This document shows, piece by piece, positions 7,347-14,957 of a DNA stretch of 64,000 bases. This DNA comes from Rivularia sp034931125. GTDB taxonomy: Bacteria; Cyanobacteriota; Cyanobacteriia; Cyanobacteriales; Nostocaceae. The translations under genes were made by a program, and so were the position numbers. The stretch covers positions 1-64,000 of the forward strand of contig NZ_JAYGHM010000032.1 in the NCBI RefSeq assembly GCF_034931125.1, given 5' to 3'. The notes under the pieces are model-generated. The model did not search any database, was not told the origin of the DNA, and saw only the letters and a list, made by a program, of their open reading frames with translations. The stretch's first letter is position 1; each line of letters begins with the position of its first letter.

Positions 7347-9728
7347 TTAATACTTCTCCCGCTCCTGTATCAAAGCAATTTCTACATTTTCATATTCAGC
7401 TTTAATTTTATCAATTTGTTCTTTTACTTCTTCCCACATTTCATTGATTAACGTCATCTCTAATTCCGTACATAAACCGGCAAAATTAGATGCTCCTAAT
7501 GTTGCACTACTCGAAGAAAGTATATGAACCAGTCGCCGAAGTGTATTAAAATTACTATTACTTAATGCAACCTGAATCTCTTGCAAAAATTTTGGAGTTT
7601 CTTGTAAATAATCATCGATAGTTGTTAGTACAAATTCTTTGGCATTTACCGCACAATTAAAATTAGCTATGCGATGAATTTCTTGTAATGCCGCAGTGTC
7701 TATTATTAAATCATTTTGATTGCGAGATTCTGCTTGATTAACTTTGATTACTTTGTTAATCTGCTCTCTATTTATTTGACAATTAGTAAGCACCTCCATC
7801 AGCTGTTCAATGTGAAAAGGTTTAGCAAGGAAATCATCGATCCCAGATGCTAAATATTTTTCTTTATCGCTTAACATTGCACTCGCAGTTAATGCAATAA
7901 TTCGGGGACGCACTGAGGGTTCCCACTCCTGAACAATATGCTGTGTTGCTGTCATGCCATCCATTTGAGGCATTTGCATATCCATTAATACCACATCGTA
8001 GGGCTGACTACGCAATGCTGTGAGTGCTTCTAAACCATTGTTGGCAACGTCTGCTTGATAGCCCATTCGCTGTAACATTAAAGCGATCATTCTTTGATTG
8101 GTTGTGTAATCTTCTACTAAAAGTATTTTCAAAGGATGTTTTTGGGCGATCGCAGTATCAATCACAATATCAGATGCTTTTGCTTCGCTTTCCCATTGCT
8201 GACTTAATTGTGTTTTGATCGCCCGAGTCGTAATTGTGAAGTAGAATGTACTACCTTGATTTGGCTGGCTTTCAACCCAAATTTTACCACCCATTAATTC
8301 GCTTAATTGTTTACAAATTGCAAGTCCTAAACCCGTACCTCCATATTTTCTAGTTATCGAAGAATTTACTTGACTAAAAGCTTTAAATAAACGATTTATC
8401 AGATTGCTTGGTATACCAATTCCAGTATCTTTGACTGCAAACTGAATTTCTAAATTATTTTTTTCATTACCAATAATTTGACGTTCACGACTTGTTACTG
8501 AAAGTTCAACACTTCCATTTTCAGTAAATTTGATAGCGTTATTTAGTAAGTTAATTAAAATCTGCCGTAGTCGGCTTATATCCCCGACAATAAGGGTTGG
8601 AAGTTCGGAATTGCGATGGAAAATAAGTTCTAATTGTTTTTCTTGTGCTTTTAGGGTTAATAAGGAAAGAGCTTCTTCAATACAGCTATTTAAATGAAAA
8701 GGTTCTTGTTCAATTTCTAAATTTCCGGATTCAATTTTGGAAAAATCAAGAATATCGTTAATGATTTCTAGTAATGCTTTACCGCTGTTACGAATAGTTT
8801 CAACAAATTCTTCTTGCGGTTCTGACAAATCAGTATGTGAAAGTATATCAGTCATCCCAATTACTGCGGCAACTGGAGTCCGAATTTCATGACTAATCAT
8901 TGCTAAAAACTCTTGTTTTGCAAGCTCAGCTTGTTTGCGGGCTGTCATATCTCGCAGTATATAAACATAACCTTGAAAATGCTCAATTTCTGTCTGGACT
9001 TTAGAGCATGAAAAAGCTACTGGAATTGTTTTTCCGCTTTTAGTTTGACAAAATGTTTCTACTTCTTTAACTAAAGGAGTTATCGGACCAAACAAAGGAG
9101 TTTGAATATTACCTCTTTGCGCTATTTCTTCTTTCCAATTGTCAACTTCTTTTAATACGGTAGAAATAGATTCTCCACAAATTTCTGCTTCATCATATTC
9201 TAATAAAATTTGTGCGGTACGGTTTATTGTTTTGATTTTTCCTGATGCAGTTGTCACTAATAAAGCATCAGCCATAGATGTGACAATTTGGTCAATATAT
9301 TGTTTAGAAGCAGTCAGAGTACGTAATAAAAGATTAGCTTCGTTAGCTCCTTGTACCAAAGATTGTTCGAGAACCATTCGTTCCGTCACATCTTCAACAA
9401 CTATTAATAGCTGATTACTAATTAAATTATCTTTAATATTGTTGGCAATACGAATATCAATATAAATTGGATTTAAAGCTTTTTTAGTACGAATTATTCC
9501 TTTAAGTTCAAAATTATCTTGTTTTCCCTCTCGAATATCGCTAGCAATAACCTCAACTCCAAATAATTCGGGGAAACCAATCCGCACATCTTTCCCTAAC
9601 TGCACTTCATGAGAATATTCAGCCAGAAGGTTTACTTTTGGAGATAGTTCGATAATCTTCCAAAATTCGTTGATAATGAGATATTCAATCCGACGTAAGG
9701 ATAATATATTTGTAAATAAGGAATTCAT
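7347..9728 (-). CDS. Hybrid histidine kinase (PAS-PAS-HisKA-HATPase-REC-Hpt)
   Basis: A 793-residue soluble sensor kinase. Two PAS regions (about 1-120 and 145-265, the second ending in GYVYILRDMTARKQAE) are followed by the dimerisation/phosphoacceptor helix MISHEIRTP with His near residue 278. The ATPase domain has the N box NLLNNAIKFT, DTGIGIP and GGTGLGLAI. A receiver (KILLVEDYTTNQ; phosphoacceptor Asp in VVLMDMQMPQMDG) and a C-terminal Hpt-like domain follow. In the Hpt the motif is VHILSSSSATLGA: the His is kept but the usual Lys-Gly after it is replaced by Ser-Ser. It is the last gene of the minus-strand cluster, 4 bp after the Ras-like GTPase. A multistep phosphorelay is expected; the signal is unknown. 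Confidence 0.92.
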   Translation of the reverse strand: MNSLFTNILSLRRIEYLIINEFWKIIELSPKVNLLAEYSHEVQLGKDVRIGFPELFGVEVIASDIREGKQDNFELKGIIRTKKALNPIYIDIRIANNIKDNLISNQLLIVVEDVTERMVLEQSLVQGANEANLLLRTLTASKQYIDQIVTSMADALLVTTASGKIKTINRTAQILLEYDEAEICGESISTVLKEVDNWKEEIAQRGNIQTPLFGPITPLVKEVETFCQTKSGKTIPVAFSCSKVQTEIEHFQGYVYILRDMTARKQAELAKQEFLAMISHEIRTPVAAVIGMTDILSHTDLSEPQEEFVETIRNSGKALLEIINDILDFSKIESGNLEIEQEPFHLNSCIEEALSLLTLKAQEKQLELIFHRNSELPTLIVGDISRLRQILINLLNNAIKFTENGSVELSVTSRERQIIGNEKNNLEIQFAVKDTGIGIPSNLINRLFKAFSQVNSSITRKYGGTGLGLAICKQLSELMGGKIWVESQPNQGSTFYFTITTRAIKTQLSQQWESEAKASDIVIDTAIAQKHPLKILLVEDYTTNQRMIALMLQRMGYQADVANNGLEALTALRSQPYDVVLMDMQMPQMDGMTATQHIVQEWEPSVRPRIIALTASAMLSDKEKYLASGIDDFLAKPFHIEQLMEVLTNCQINREQINKVIKVNQAESRNQNDLIIDTAALQEIHRIANFNCAVNAKEFVLTTIDDYLQETPKFLQEIQVALSNSNFNTLRRLVHILSSSSATLGASNFAGLCTELEMTLINEMWEEVKEQIDKIKAEYENVEIALIQEREKY

Positions 9729-9732
9729 GTTA

Positions 9733-10257
9733 TTAAATTATTGAATGTGCTAAAGATTGAAAGATGTTATCAACGTTGGTTCCAGTTTTAGCCGAACTAG
9801 CATAAGTTGCAACAAAGCTACTATCATCGCTAAAACTATAAATTTGCCGATATTTTTCTAAGTATTCGCTATCAATTAAGTCCGATTTATTTAAAGCGAT
9901 CGCAACTTTACCTTTCGGATTAACTTTTAAGAATGCTTGTAGATGTTCTGAAAGATTTTCCAGGGATTCTGGACGAGTCACATCACCAACTAAAATTGCT
10001 CCTGTTGCTCCTTGAAAGTAGCTTGCAGAAATTCCTTTAAATTTACTGCTTCCTTCTATGTCCCAAATTAGTAACTGCAACGTTAGATGTTTTGGCTGTT
10101 CTGAATCGGTGACTTCTAGAGATTTACGAGAAATTTTTACTCCCACAGTTGAAAGATATTTATCGCTAAACTGTCTATCGACAAATCTACGAATTAAGCT
10201 CGTTTTTCCTACACCAAAATCACCAATAAGACAGATTTTTTTCGATATACTTGACAT
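9733..10257 (-). CDS. Small Ras/Rab-like GTPase
   Basis: A 174-residue single-domain GTPase of the Ras superfamily. The motifs are G1 GDFGVGKTS (residues 12-20), switch-I region FSDKYLSTVGV with the G2 Thr, G3 DIEGSSKF (Gly follows Glu where Ras has DTAGQE), G4 NKSD and G5 ASSAKTG. There is no C-terminal Cys for lipidation. The Rab-like YLSTVGVK segment separates it from Era/Obg-type GTPases. It lies between the OmpA/BON gene (51 bp upstream) and the histidine kinase (4 bp downstream), so it probably switches between them. Bacterial Ras-like GTPases such as MglA are regulated by roadblock proteins, and the neighbouring OmpA gene has a region that may play that part (inference). Confidence 0.92.
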   Translation of the reverse strand: MSSISKKICLIGDFGVGKTSLIRRFVDRQFSDKYLSTVGVKISRKSLEVTDSEQPKHLTLQLLIWDIEGSSKFKGISASYFQGATGAILVGDVTRPESLENLSEHLQAFLKVNPKGKVAIALNKSDLIDSEYLEKYRQIYSFSDDSSFVATYASSAKTGTNVDNIFQSLAHSII

Positions 10258-10308
10258 AATTAAAAATAAATTTTTAGGTATATTTGTTATAATTGTTAAT
10301 ATAAATAT

Positions 10309-12492
10309 TTAATTTTTATCTTTATGAATTGGTTCTAAAACAACGCAGCGCATTAACCATGAAGGTTGATTTGCATTAATTGCTGGAGGTAAATCTGTTT
10401 TACCAAATACTTGTAAACGAGATGGAGAAATACCTTGCTTAATCAACTCTTGCTGTACCGCTTCTGCTCGTTCAAGCGCTAGTTTTTTAGTTACTGAAGT
10501 ACCAGATTGAGAATAAATATAACCAATAAGTTTTAAATTCTGCGTTGGATTTTCATCCAGAAATACTTGTACTTGCTTTACTTTATTTTCTAAATCTTCA
10601 GGTACTAAAGTTAGCGAATCTGGCTGGAAATAAAACCGCACGTCAATAGAAACAGGTTTGATTTGTACTGTACTTGATACAGTTTTCACTCCGGGAATTT
10701 GTTCAAATGCTTGAGTAATTGTTTGAGCGTCTGCAATTTGGTTAACAGTACCCGCGATCGCAACTTTTCCATCGGTATAATCTGCGGAAATCGCGGTACC
10801 ATTCATCCGATTTAAAACTGCGGTAACTCGTTCAACTTCAGAAGCAGCTAATACTGGTGATGCTGGTATTTCTACTGAAATAATCTGATTGTCAATTTGC
10901 CAATTAGGAACTGTGGAAGTAGCAATTTGTTTTGCTTTTGTTTTCAAGAAATCATTGGGTACTCTTCCTGTTAATTTGAGTTTATCCCCATCTGCTTTAA
11001 CATCAAGACGATAAACTGATAATTCTGGTGTAGAAGCTAAAGCCAACGCTGTTTTATTTTCAACTGCACTAATTACACTACTACGATATTGCCAAAGACC
11101 CCAAGGAATAAAAATAATTCCCAGAATTGCTAAACTTAACATTAATAAAGGAGAAGGTTTGTTTTTCTTTTCCTCACGCTTAAAATCTATTAAAGCTTCT
11201 AAAAGTGTATTTATTTCATTTGGAATTGTCTCTAAATCGCCCTCAAATTTATTTATAGACTTCCCATAAGTTGTGACAATTTTACTGAGAGTTTCCCGCA
11301 TTTGAAAAATAAATCGTTTCGGGGTTTCTCCTTTGACAATAATTGCCAAATAACAATATCCTGCAACTTCTAAAATTATTTTAAAATTACCGTAATCAAT
11401 CTCATCAAGTTCGGAAACATTCCCCGACTGAGCCATACAATCATTAGCAAAGCTGCGAATTGCCGTCAGCATTCCTGCGATCATATCTGACTCAAGCCGT
11501 TCCGAATCAGCAGATTGAATATCGCAAATAATTAACCCCGAAGTTTTGTGAATTAAAAATATCGCTTGAGGAATGAAAGATATAGATTCTCTAACAATTA
11601 ATTCTGCCTCAGAAACTCCCTGTAACTTAGCTTGAATCTTGCGTTTTATACCTTCAACACTTAAAGTATTTTCAACTTGTTTATTAATTGCTTGAATAGT
11701 TTCTCCCATATACTTGGCAATTGTGTTACCAATTACGGGGTAAAGTGCATCCACGATTTTATCTTTTTCTAAGACAATTTGTTTTTGAATTGCCTCTCCC
11801 ATCGCTGGTGCGATCGCGTTTGTAAATTCCTCTGAATTAACGTTGATTTGTTGAGCAATTGCGATGGGAACCGCCGCTGCTAAAGCCGCTCCCATACTAT
11901 CTTTATCTTGCTCGACTCTGCTATGAATCGCAGTATCAATAATTGGTGTAATTGCTTCTACAACTTCCGCTTTTGATTCTATAATTTTACGTCTCAAAAG
12001 TTCGGTAATTTGCGGTAAAAGTAGCTTCAACAATTCATCAGAATCGTACAGTTGATGGTTGAGATTAGCTATGTCTTGCTGAATTTCTGCTAACTCATCT
12101 CCAACTAAAATATCCTGTAACTGTTGAAAAGCAATAATCTTTTCTGCGGAGTTATCTGTGTTTAATTGACTTAAATCTGATTTGTGTTCATATGGCGTAA
12201 TTTGTACTGCAATTTCTTCTATTGGTTTCTGGTAGCTTGGTAATTTAGCTTGAATTTGAGGAGAATCCAATTCAGCTTCTAAGTAAATAGTAGATTGATT
12301 TTCCTTATCATTTTCAACAGACGATATATCATCTCGATTACGCACTTGCGACGAATTTAAGGGAATCTGAGATTGGTTTTTTTCGTCACAATTATTATCC
12401 GGTTGTTCGATAACCGTTAATTCCACAAGCAAATTGAGAAAATTCTCAAGCTGTAAGGTTTCTTCCCGATTTAACTCAGCAGATTCAGACAT
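10309..12492 (-). CDS. OmpA-family protein with BON-like domains and one membrane segment
   Basis: A 727-residue protein. Residues 1-130 are polar and low-complexity. Residues about 140-290 hold amphipathic repeats (ITPIIDTAI, AIAPAMGEAIQKQI, LYPVIGNTIAKY), seen in a known group of bacterial OmpA-like proteins. A compact domain follows at about 295-410 (AIFLIHKTSGLIICDIQ), resembling a roadblock/longin fold. One transmembrane helix (LLMLSLAILGIIFIPWGLW) is near residue 455. Two BON-like stretches come next, and a C-terminal OmpA peptidoglycan-binding domain (RFYFQPDSLTLVPEDLENKV, KLALERAEAVQQELIKQGI). The N-terminus should be cytoplasmic and the OmpA end periplasmic, linking envelope state to the adjacent GTPase. 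Confidence 0.87.
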   Translation of the reverse strand: MSESAELNREETLQLENFLNLLVELTVIEQPDNNCDEKNQSQIPLNSSQVRNRDDISSVENDKENQSTIYLEAELDSPQIQAKLPSYQKPIEEIAVQITPYEHKSDLSQLNTDNSAEKIIAFQQLQDILVGDELAEIQQDIANLNHQLYDSDELLKLLLPQITELLRRKIIESKAEVVEAITPIIDTAIHSRVEQDKDSMGAALAAAVPIAIAQQINVNSEEFTNAIAPAMGEAIQKQIVLEKDKIVDALYPVIGNTIAKYMGETIQAINKQVENTLSVEGIKRKIQAKLQGVSEAELIVRESISFIPQAIFLIHKTSGLIICDIQSADSERLESDMIAGMLTAIRSFANDCMAQSGNVSELDEIDYGNFKIILEVAGYCYLAIIVKGETPKRFIFQMRETLSKIVTTYGKSINKFEGDLETIPNEINTLLEALIDFKREEKKNKPSPLLMLSLAILGIIFIPWGLWQYRSSVISAVENKTALALASTPELSVYRLDVKADGDKLKLTGRVPNDFLKTKAKQIATSTVPNWQIDNQIISVEIPASPVLAASEVERVTAVLNRMNGTAISADYTDGKVAIAGTVNQIADAQTITQAFEQIPGVKTVSSTVQIKPVSIDVRFYFQPDSLTLVPEDLENKVKQVQVFLDENPTQNLKLIGYIYSQSGTSVTKKLALERAEAVQQELIKQGISPSRLQVFGKTDLPPAINANQPSWLMRCVVLEPIHKDKN

Positions 12493-12579
12493 TTAATCAG
12501 TTAAAAGTTAACAGCAAACAGTTAAGAGTGAGGAGTTAATAATTACCAATTACCTCTCCCCTCATTCCCCCATGTATTA

Positions 12580-13230
12580 TCAAGAATTAGCTTCCGAAGC
12601 ACCGTTAAAGTGAGAAAGTAATTCTGATTTCTCTTTTCTGAGCAACATAAAAGAATTATTCTCGCTGTTATCGTCTCCTGCTTCGCGTAACATAGGAATA
12701 AATTCGTTTTCTTTAAGACGCATTCCCAAAGCGAATAATGTCTCAGCCATATCGTCTTTAGAAACTTTACTTTGTCTTAAAGTAGAAAAACGTTGTTCAA
12801 TTTCTTCTAAGACTAAATCTCGTAAAGTTAAGACTTCTTCTTCTAGTTGAATTTTTGTTTGAGAAATATCTTCTCGAATAGATTTCGTTTGAGAATTTAA
12901 TTCATTATCTAACGATTGTACGCAACTGGAAAATCTTCTATTCAATCTATCAACCTGCTGACGTAAATCAGCTGCTTCTTCCTCGTGGTTAAGATTAAAT
13001 AACTTCAGTTTTTTCTCTAAGCTTTCAAATCCCGTTTTTAATTCTGCTGAAAAGCCAACCTTAAGTTGCTCGACGTGAGAACGCATCTCTTGCTGTAAAA
13101 GCGAAATATCTGATTCTAACTTGCCAAATCTGATATCATATTCTCTTAACTGCGCCCCAAAAATAATATCGCGGATTTGGTCGATATTACCAAGCCGTTC
13201 CCTTACTTCTTCTCTAAGCATTTGATTCAC
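12580..13230 (-). CDS. Coiled-coil protein, first gene of the GTPase cluster
   Basis: A 216-residue protein made largely of heptad-patterned helix (from FGKLESDISLLQQEMRSHV through LEEEVLTLRDLVLEEIEQRF) with a short globular tail. The start may be the GTG at 13230 or the ATG 9 bp inside (MLREEVRERLG). The N-terminal segment REEVRERLGNIDQIRDIIFG recurs in cyanobacterial proteins beside OmpA-like genes, as far as I recall. An 87-bp gap with an AT-rich repeat separates it from the OmpA gene, so one transcription unit is likely. It may be a scaffold for the downstream GTPase/OmpA proteins; no enzyme motif is present. Confidence 0.8.
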   Translation of the reverse strand: MNQMLREEVRERLGNIDQIRDIIFGAQLREYDIRFGKLESDISLLQQEMRSHVEQLKVGFSAELKTGFESLEKKLKLFNLNHEEEAADLRQQVDRLNRRFSSCVQSLDNELNSQTKSIREDISQTKIQLEEEVLTLRDLVLEEIEQRFSTLRQSKVSKDDMAETLFALGMRLKENEFIPMLREAGDDNSENNSFMLLRKEKSELLSHFNGASEANS

Positions 13231-13586
13231 TGAACGTATCCCTTATTGGTAGATTTACTGATATATAAAGTTATTTCTCAAACTTTGATCTAGCTTGTAG
13301 CTTCTAGTATATGAAGCTTCCAGCAACAGAATTTATCTGTCTCATAAAGTCATTATTCCCATTTATATGAAGTTTCTATCAGGGAGCGCTAAGATTTTTT
13401 CCAAACTGCTTCGTGCTTTAATTTAGTTACGTATCTATGTCACGGCATTGTCACATTGTTTCGTTAGTGTTATGAATGTAAGCAGCTAGAATTATCTTTA
13501 ATAATTTAAGCTGTAAGAAACTTAAATTTGATTTTTTTTTCTTCTACCATCTACCATCTGCCTTATTTTAAGAGAACAAAGTTATC
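13231..13586. promoter_or_regulatory. Divergent intergenic region between the GTPase cluster and the PATAN regulator
   Basis: These 356 bp hold no ORF and must contain the promoters of both divergent units. TATATGAAG occurs twice (near 13308 and 13366), each followed by a TTC-rich stretch, a possible repeated binding site. The 3' end is a pyrimidine tract with CTACCATCTACCATCTGCC just before the PATAN gene. No confident -10/-35 pair was picked. Confidence 0.4.
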
Positions 13587-14798
13587 ATGGTGCATACAGA
13601 ATTGATAGCATATAAAGACTTAATTGAAGAATTTAAAGCTTGTACAAAAACCCAATATAGCGGCAAGTTAGATATTATAACTTCTAAAAACAAATGGAGT
13701 TTATATTATCGGTTTGGACGCATTATTTGGGCAACAGGGGGTATTCATCCGTTTCGACGTTGGCGCAGAAAAGTTACTCAATATTGCCCTGAGATTAATA
13801 TTGATGAAATATATTTAGAACCGATTGAATTAGAAAAGGAACTTTGGGACTTTCAATTATTAACTACTTTATATAAACAACAAAAAGTAGATAGAACTCA
13901 AGTCGAATATGTAGCAAAGAATGTTATTTTAGAAGTGTTATTTGATATTGCACAGCAAGCAAATTTTGAAGATGTATGTTGCGTTCGCAATCCTAAAGCT
14001 GTCTTAGATATATCGCTCACTTTCATGAATACCGATTTCTTCATCAAGCGGATGGAAGAAGAATGGCTTGCATGGTCATCGGCTGGATTAGCAAGTTTTA
14101 CTCCTCATTTATCACCAGAATTATTGCAAGCAAACGAAATTCAAAAAATCGTCACTCCGAATGTTTACAAAAATTTTGTTAACTTCATTAACGGCAAATA
14201 TACTTTGCAGGATTTGGCTATTAAATTGAAGTTTAATGTATGTAAAATATCCTCAGATTTATTACCCTTCATCCTCAGAGGATTTATTCAACTGTCGGAA
14301 GTAAGCGATTTACCTTTATCAGTAAAACAAGTCAAAAATAATCTCAAAGTTTTACCGCAAAAAGAATTAAAAAGACCACTTATTGCCTGTATTGATGACA
14401 GTCCTCAAGTATGTGGAATGTTAGGAAGTATTATCATCTCAAATAATATGAGGTTTGTCAGAATTCAAGATGCGATTCAAGCTTTACCAATTTTAATCGA
14501 GCAAAAACCAGATTTAATATTTTTAGATTTGATGATGCCAGTTGTCAACGGATACGAAGTTTGCGCTCAAATCAGAAGGGTTGCTCAACTTGCCCATATT
14601 CCCGTAATTATATTAACTGGTAGCGATGGTCTCTTTGATCGATTCCGCGCTAAGGTAGCTGGTTCTACTGACTTTATGACTAAACCAATAGTTGCAGAAA
14701 AGGTTTTAGATACAATCGAGAAATATCTAGATAAAACACCGCATTTACAACAGCAAACGCCATCTAATAAAGTATCACAACCACAACTTGCAGTATAA
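13587..14798 (+). CDS. PATAN domain - receiver response regulator (PatA/PixG-type)
   Basis: A 403-residue regulator. The N-terminal PATAN (DUF4388-type) domain shows YSGKLDIITSKNKWSLYYRFGRIIWATGG and HPFRRWRRKV near residues 25-65, as in the heterocyst-pattern protein PatA and the motility proteins PixG/TaxP1. A helical middle follows. The C-terminal receiver (about 265-385) has LIACIDDSPQV, the phosphoacceptor Asp in LIFLDLMMPVVNGYE, ILTGSD and the Lys of TKP. No DNA-binding domain is present; output is thought to be by protein contact. It is transcribed away from the GTPase cluster and may belong to the same pathway (inference from position). GAGAACAAAG lies upstream of the ATG. Confidence 0.9.
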   Translation: MVHTELIAYKDLIEEFKACTKTQYSGKLDIITSKNKWSLYYRFGRIIWATGGIHPFRRWRRKVTQYCPEINIDEIYLEPIELEKELWDFQLLTTLYKQQKVDRTQVEYVAKNVILEVLFDIAQQANFEDVCCVRNPKAVLDISLTFMNTDFFIKRMEEEWLAWSSAGLASFTPHLSPELLQANEIQKIVTPNVYKNFVNFINGKYTLQDLAIKLKFNVCKISSDLLPFILRGFIQLSEVSDLPLSVKQVKNNLKVLPQKELKRPLIACIDDSPQVCGMLGSIIISNNMRFVRIQDAIQALPILIEQKPDLIFLDLMMPVVNGYEVCAQIRRVAQLAHIPVIILTGSDGLFDRFRAKVAGSTDFMTKPIVAEKVLDTIEKYLDKTPHLQQQTPSNKVSQPQLAV

Positions 14799-14851
14799 AT
14801 TTAACACTACCTAAATAACAGAATATTAATCCGAATAGAGCGGTTCCCTCT

Positions 14852-14954
14852 GGTTCCCAGACTCTGGCTGGGAACATATTGCATAAGGCTCCGCCTCTCA
14901 TCACTATGGGAGGCAGAGCCTCTAATTTAGGGTTACTAGGCGGAGCCTAGTAAC
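14852..14954. repeat. Dispersed palindromic element, copy A
   Basis: Related to 46013-46120. Both contain TTCCCAG.CTC.GGCTGGGAA, AAGGCTC.GCCT, GGAGGC.GAGCCT and AGGC.GAGCCT in the same order. The ends of this copy (GGTTCCCAG and CTAGTAACC) pair only imperfectly. The internal blocks GGCTCCGCCTC and GAGGCAGAGCC form further stems. It fills the space between the convergent PATAN-REC and multi-REC genes and may double as a terminator. Confidence 0.7.
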
Positions 14955-14957
14955 CAG

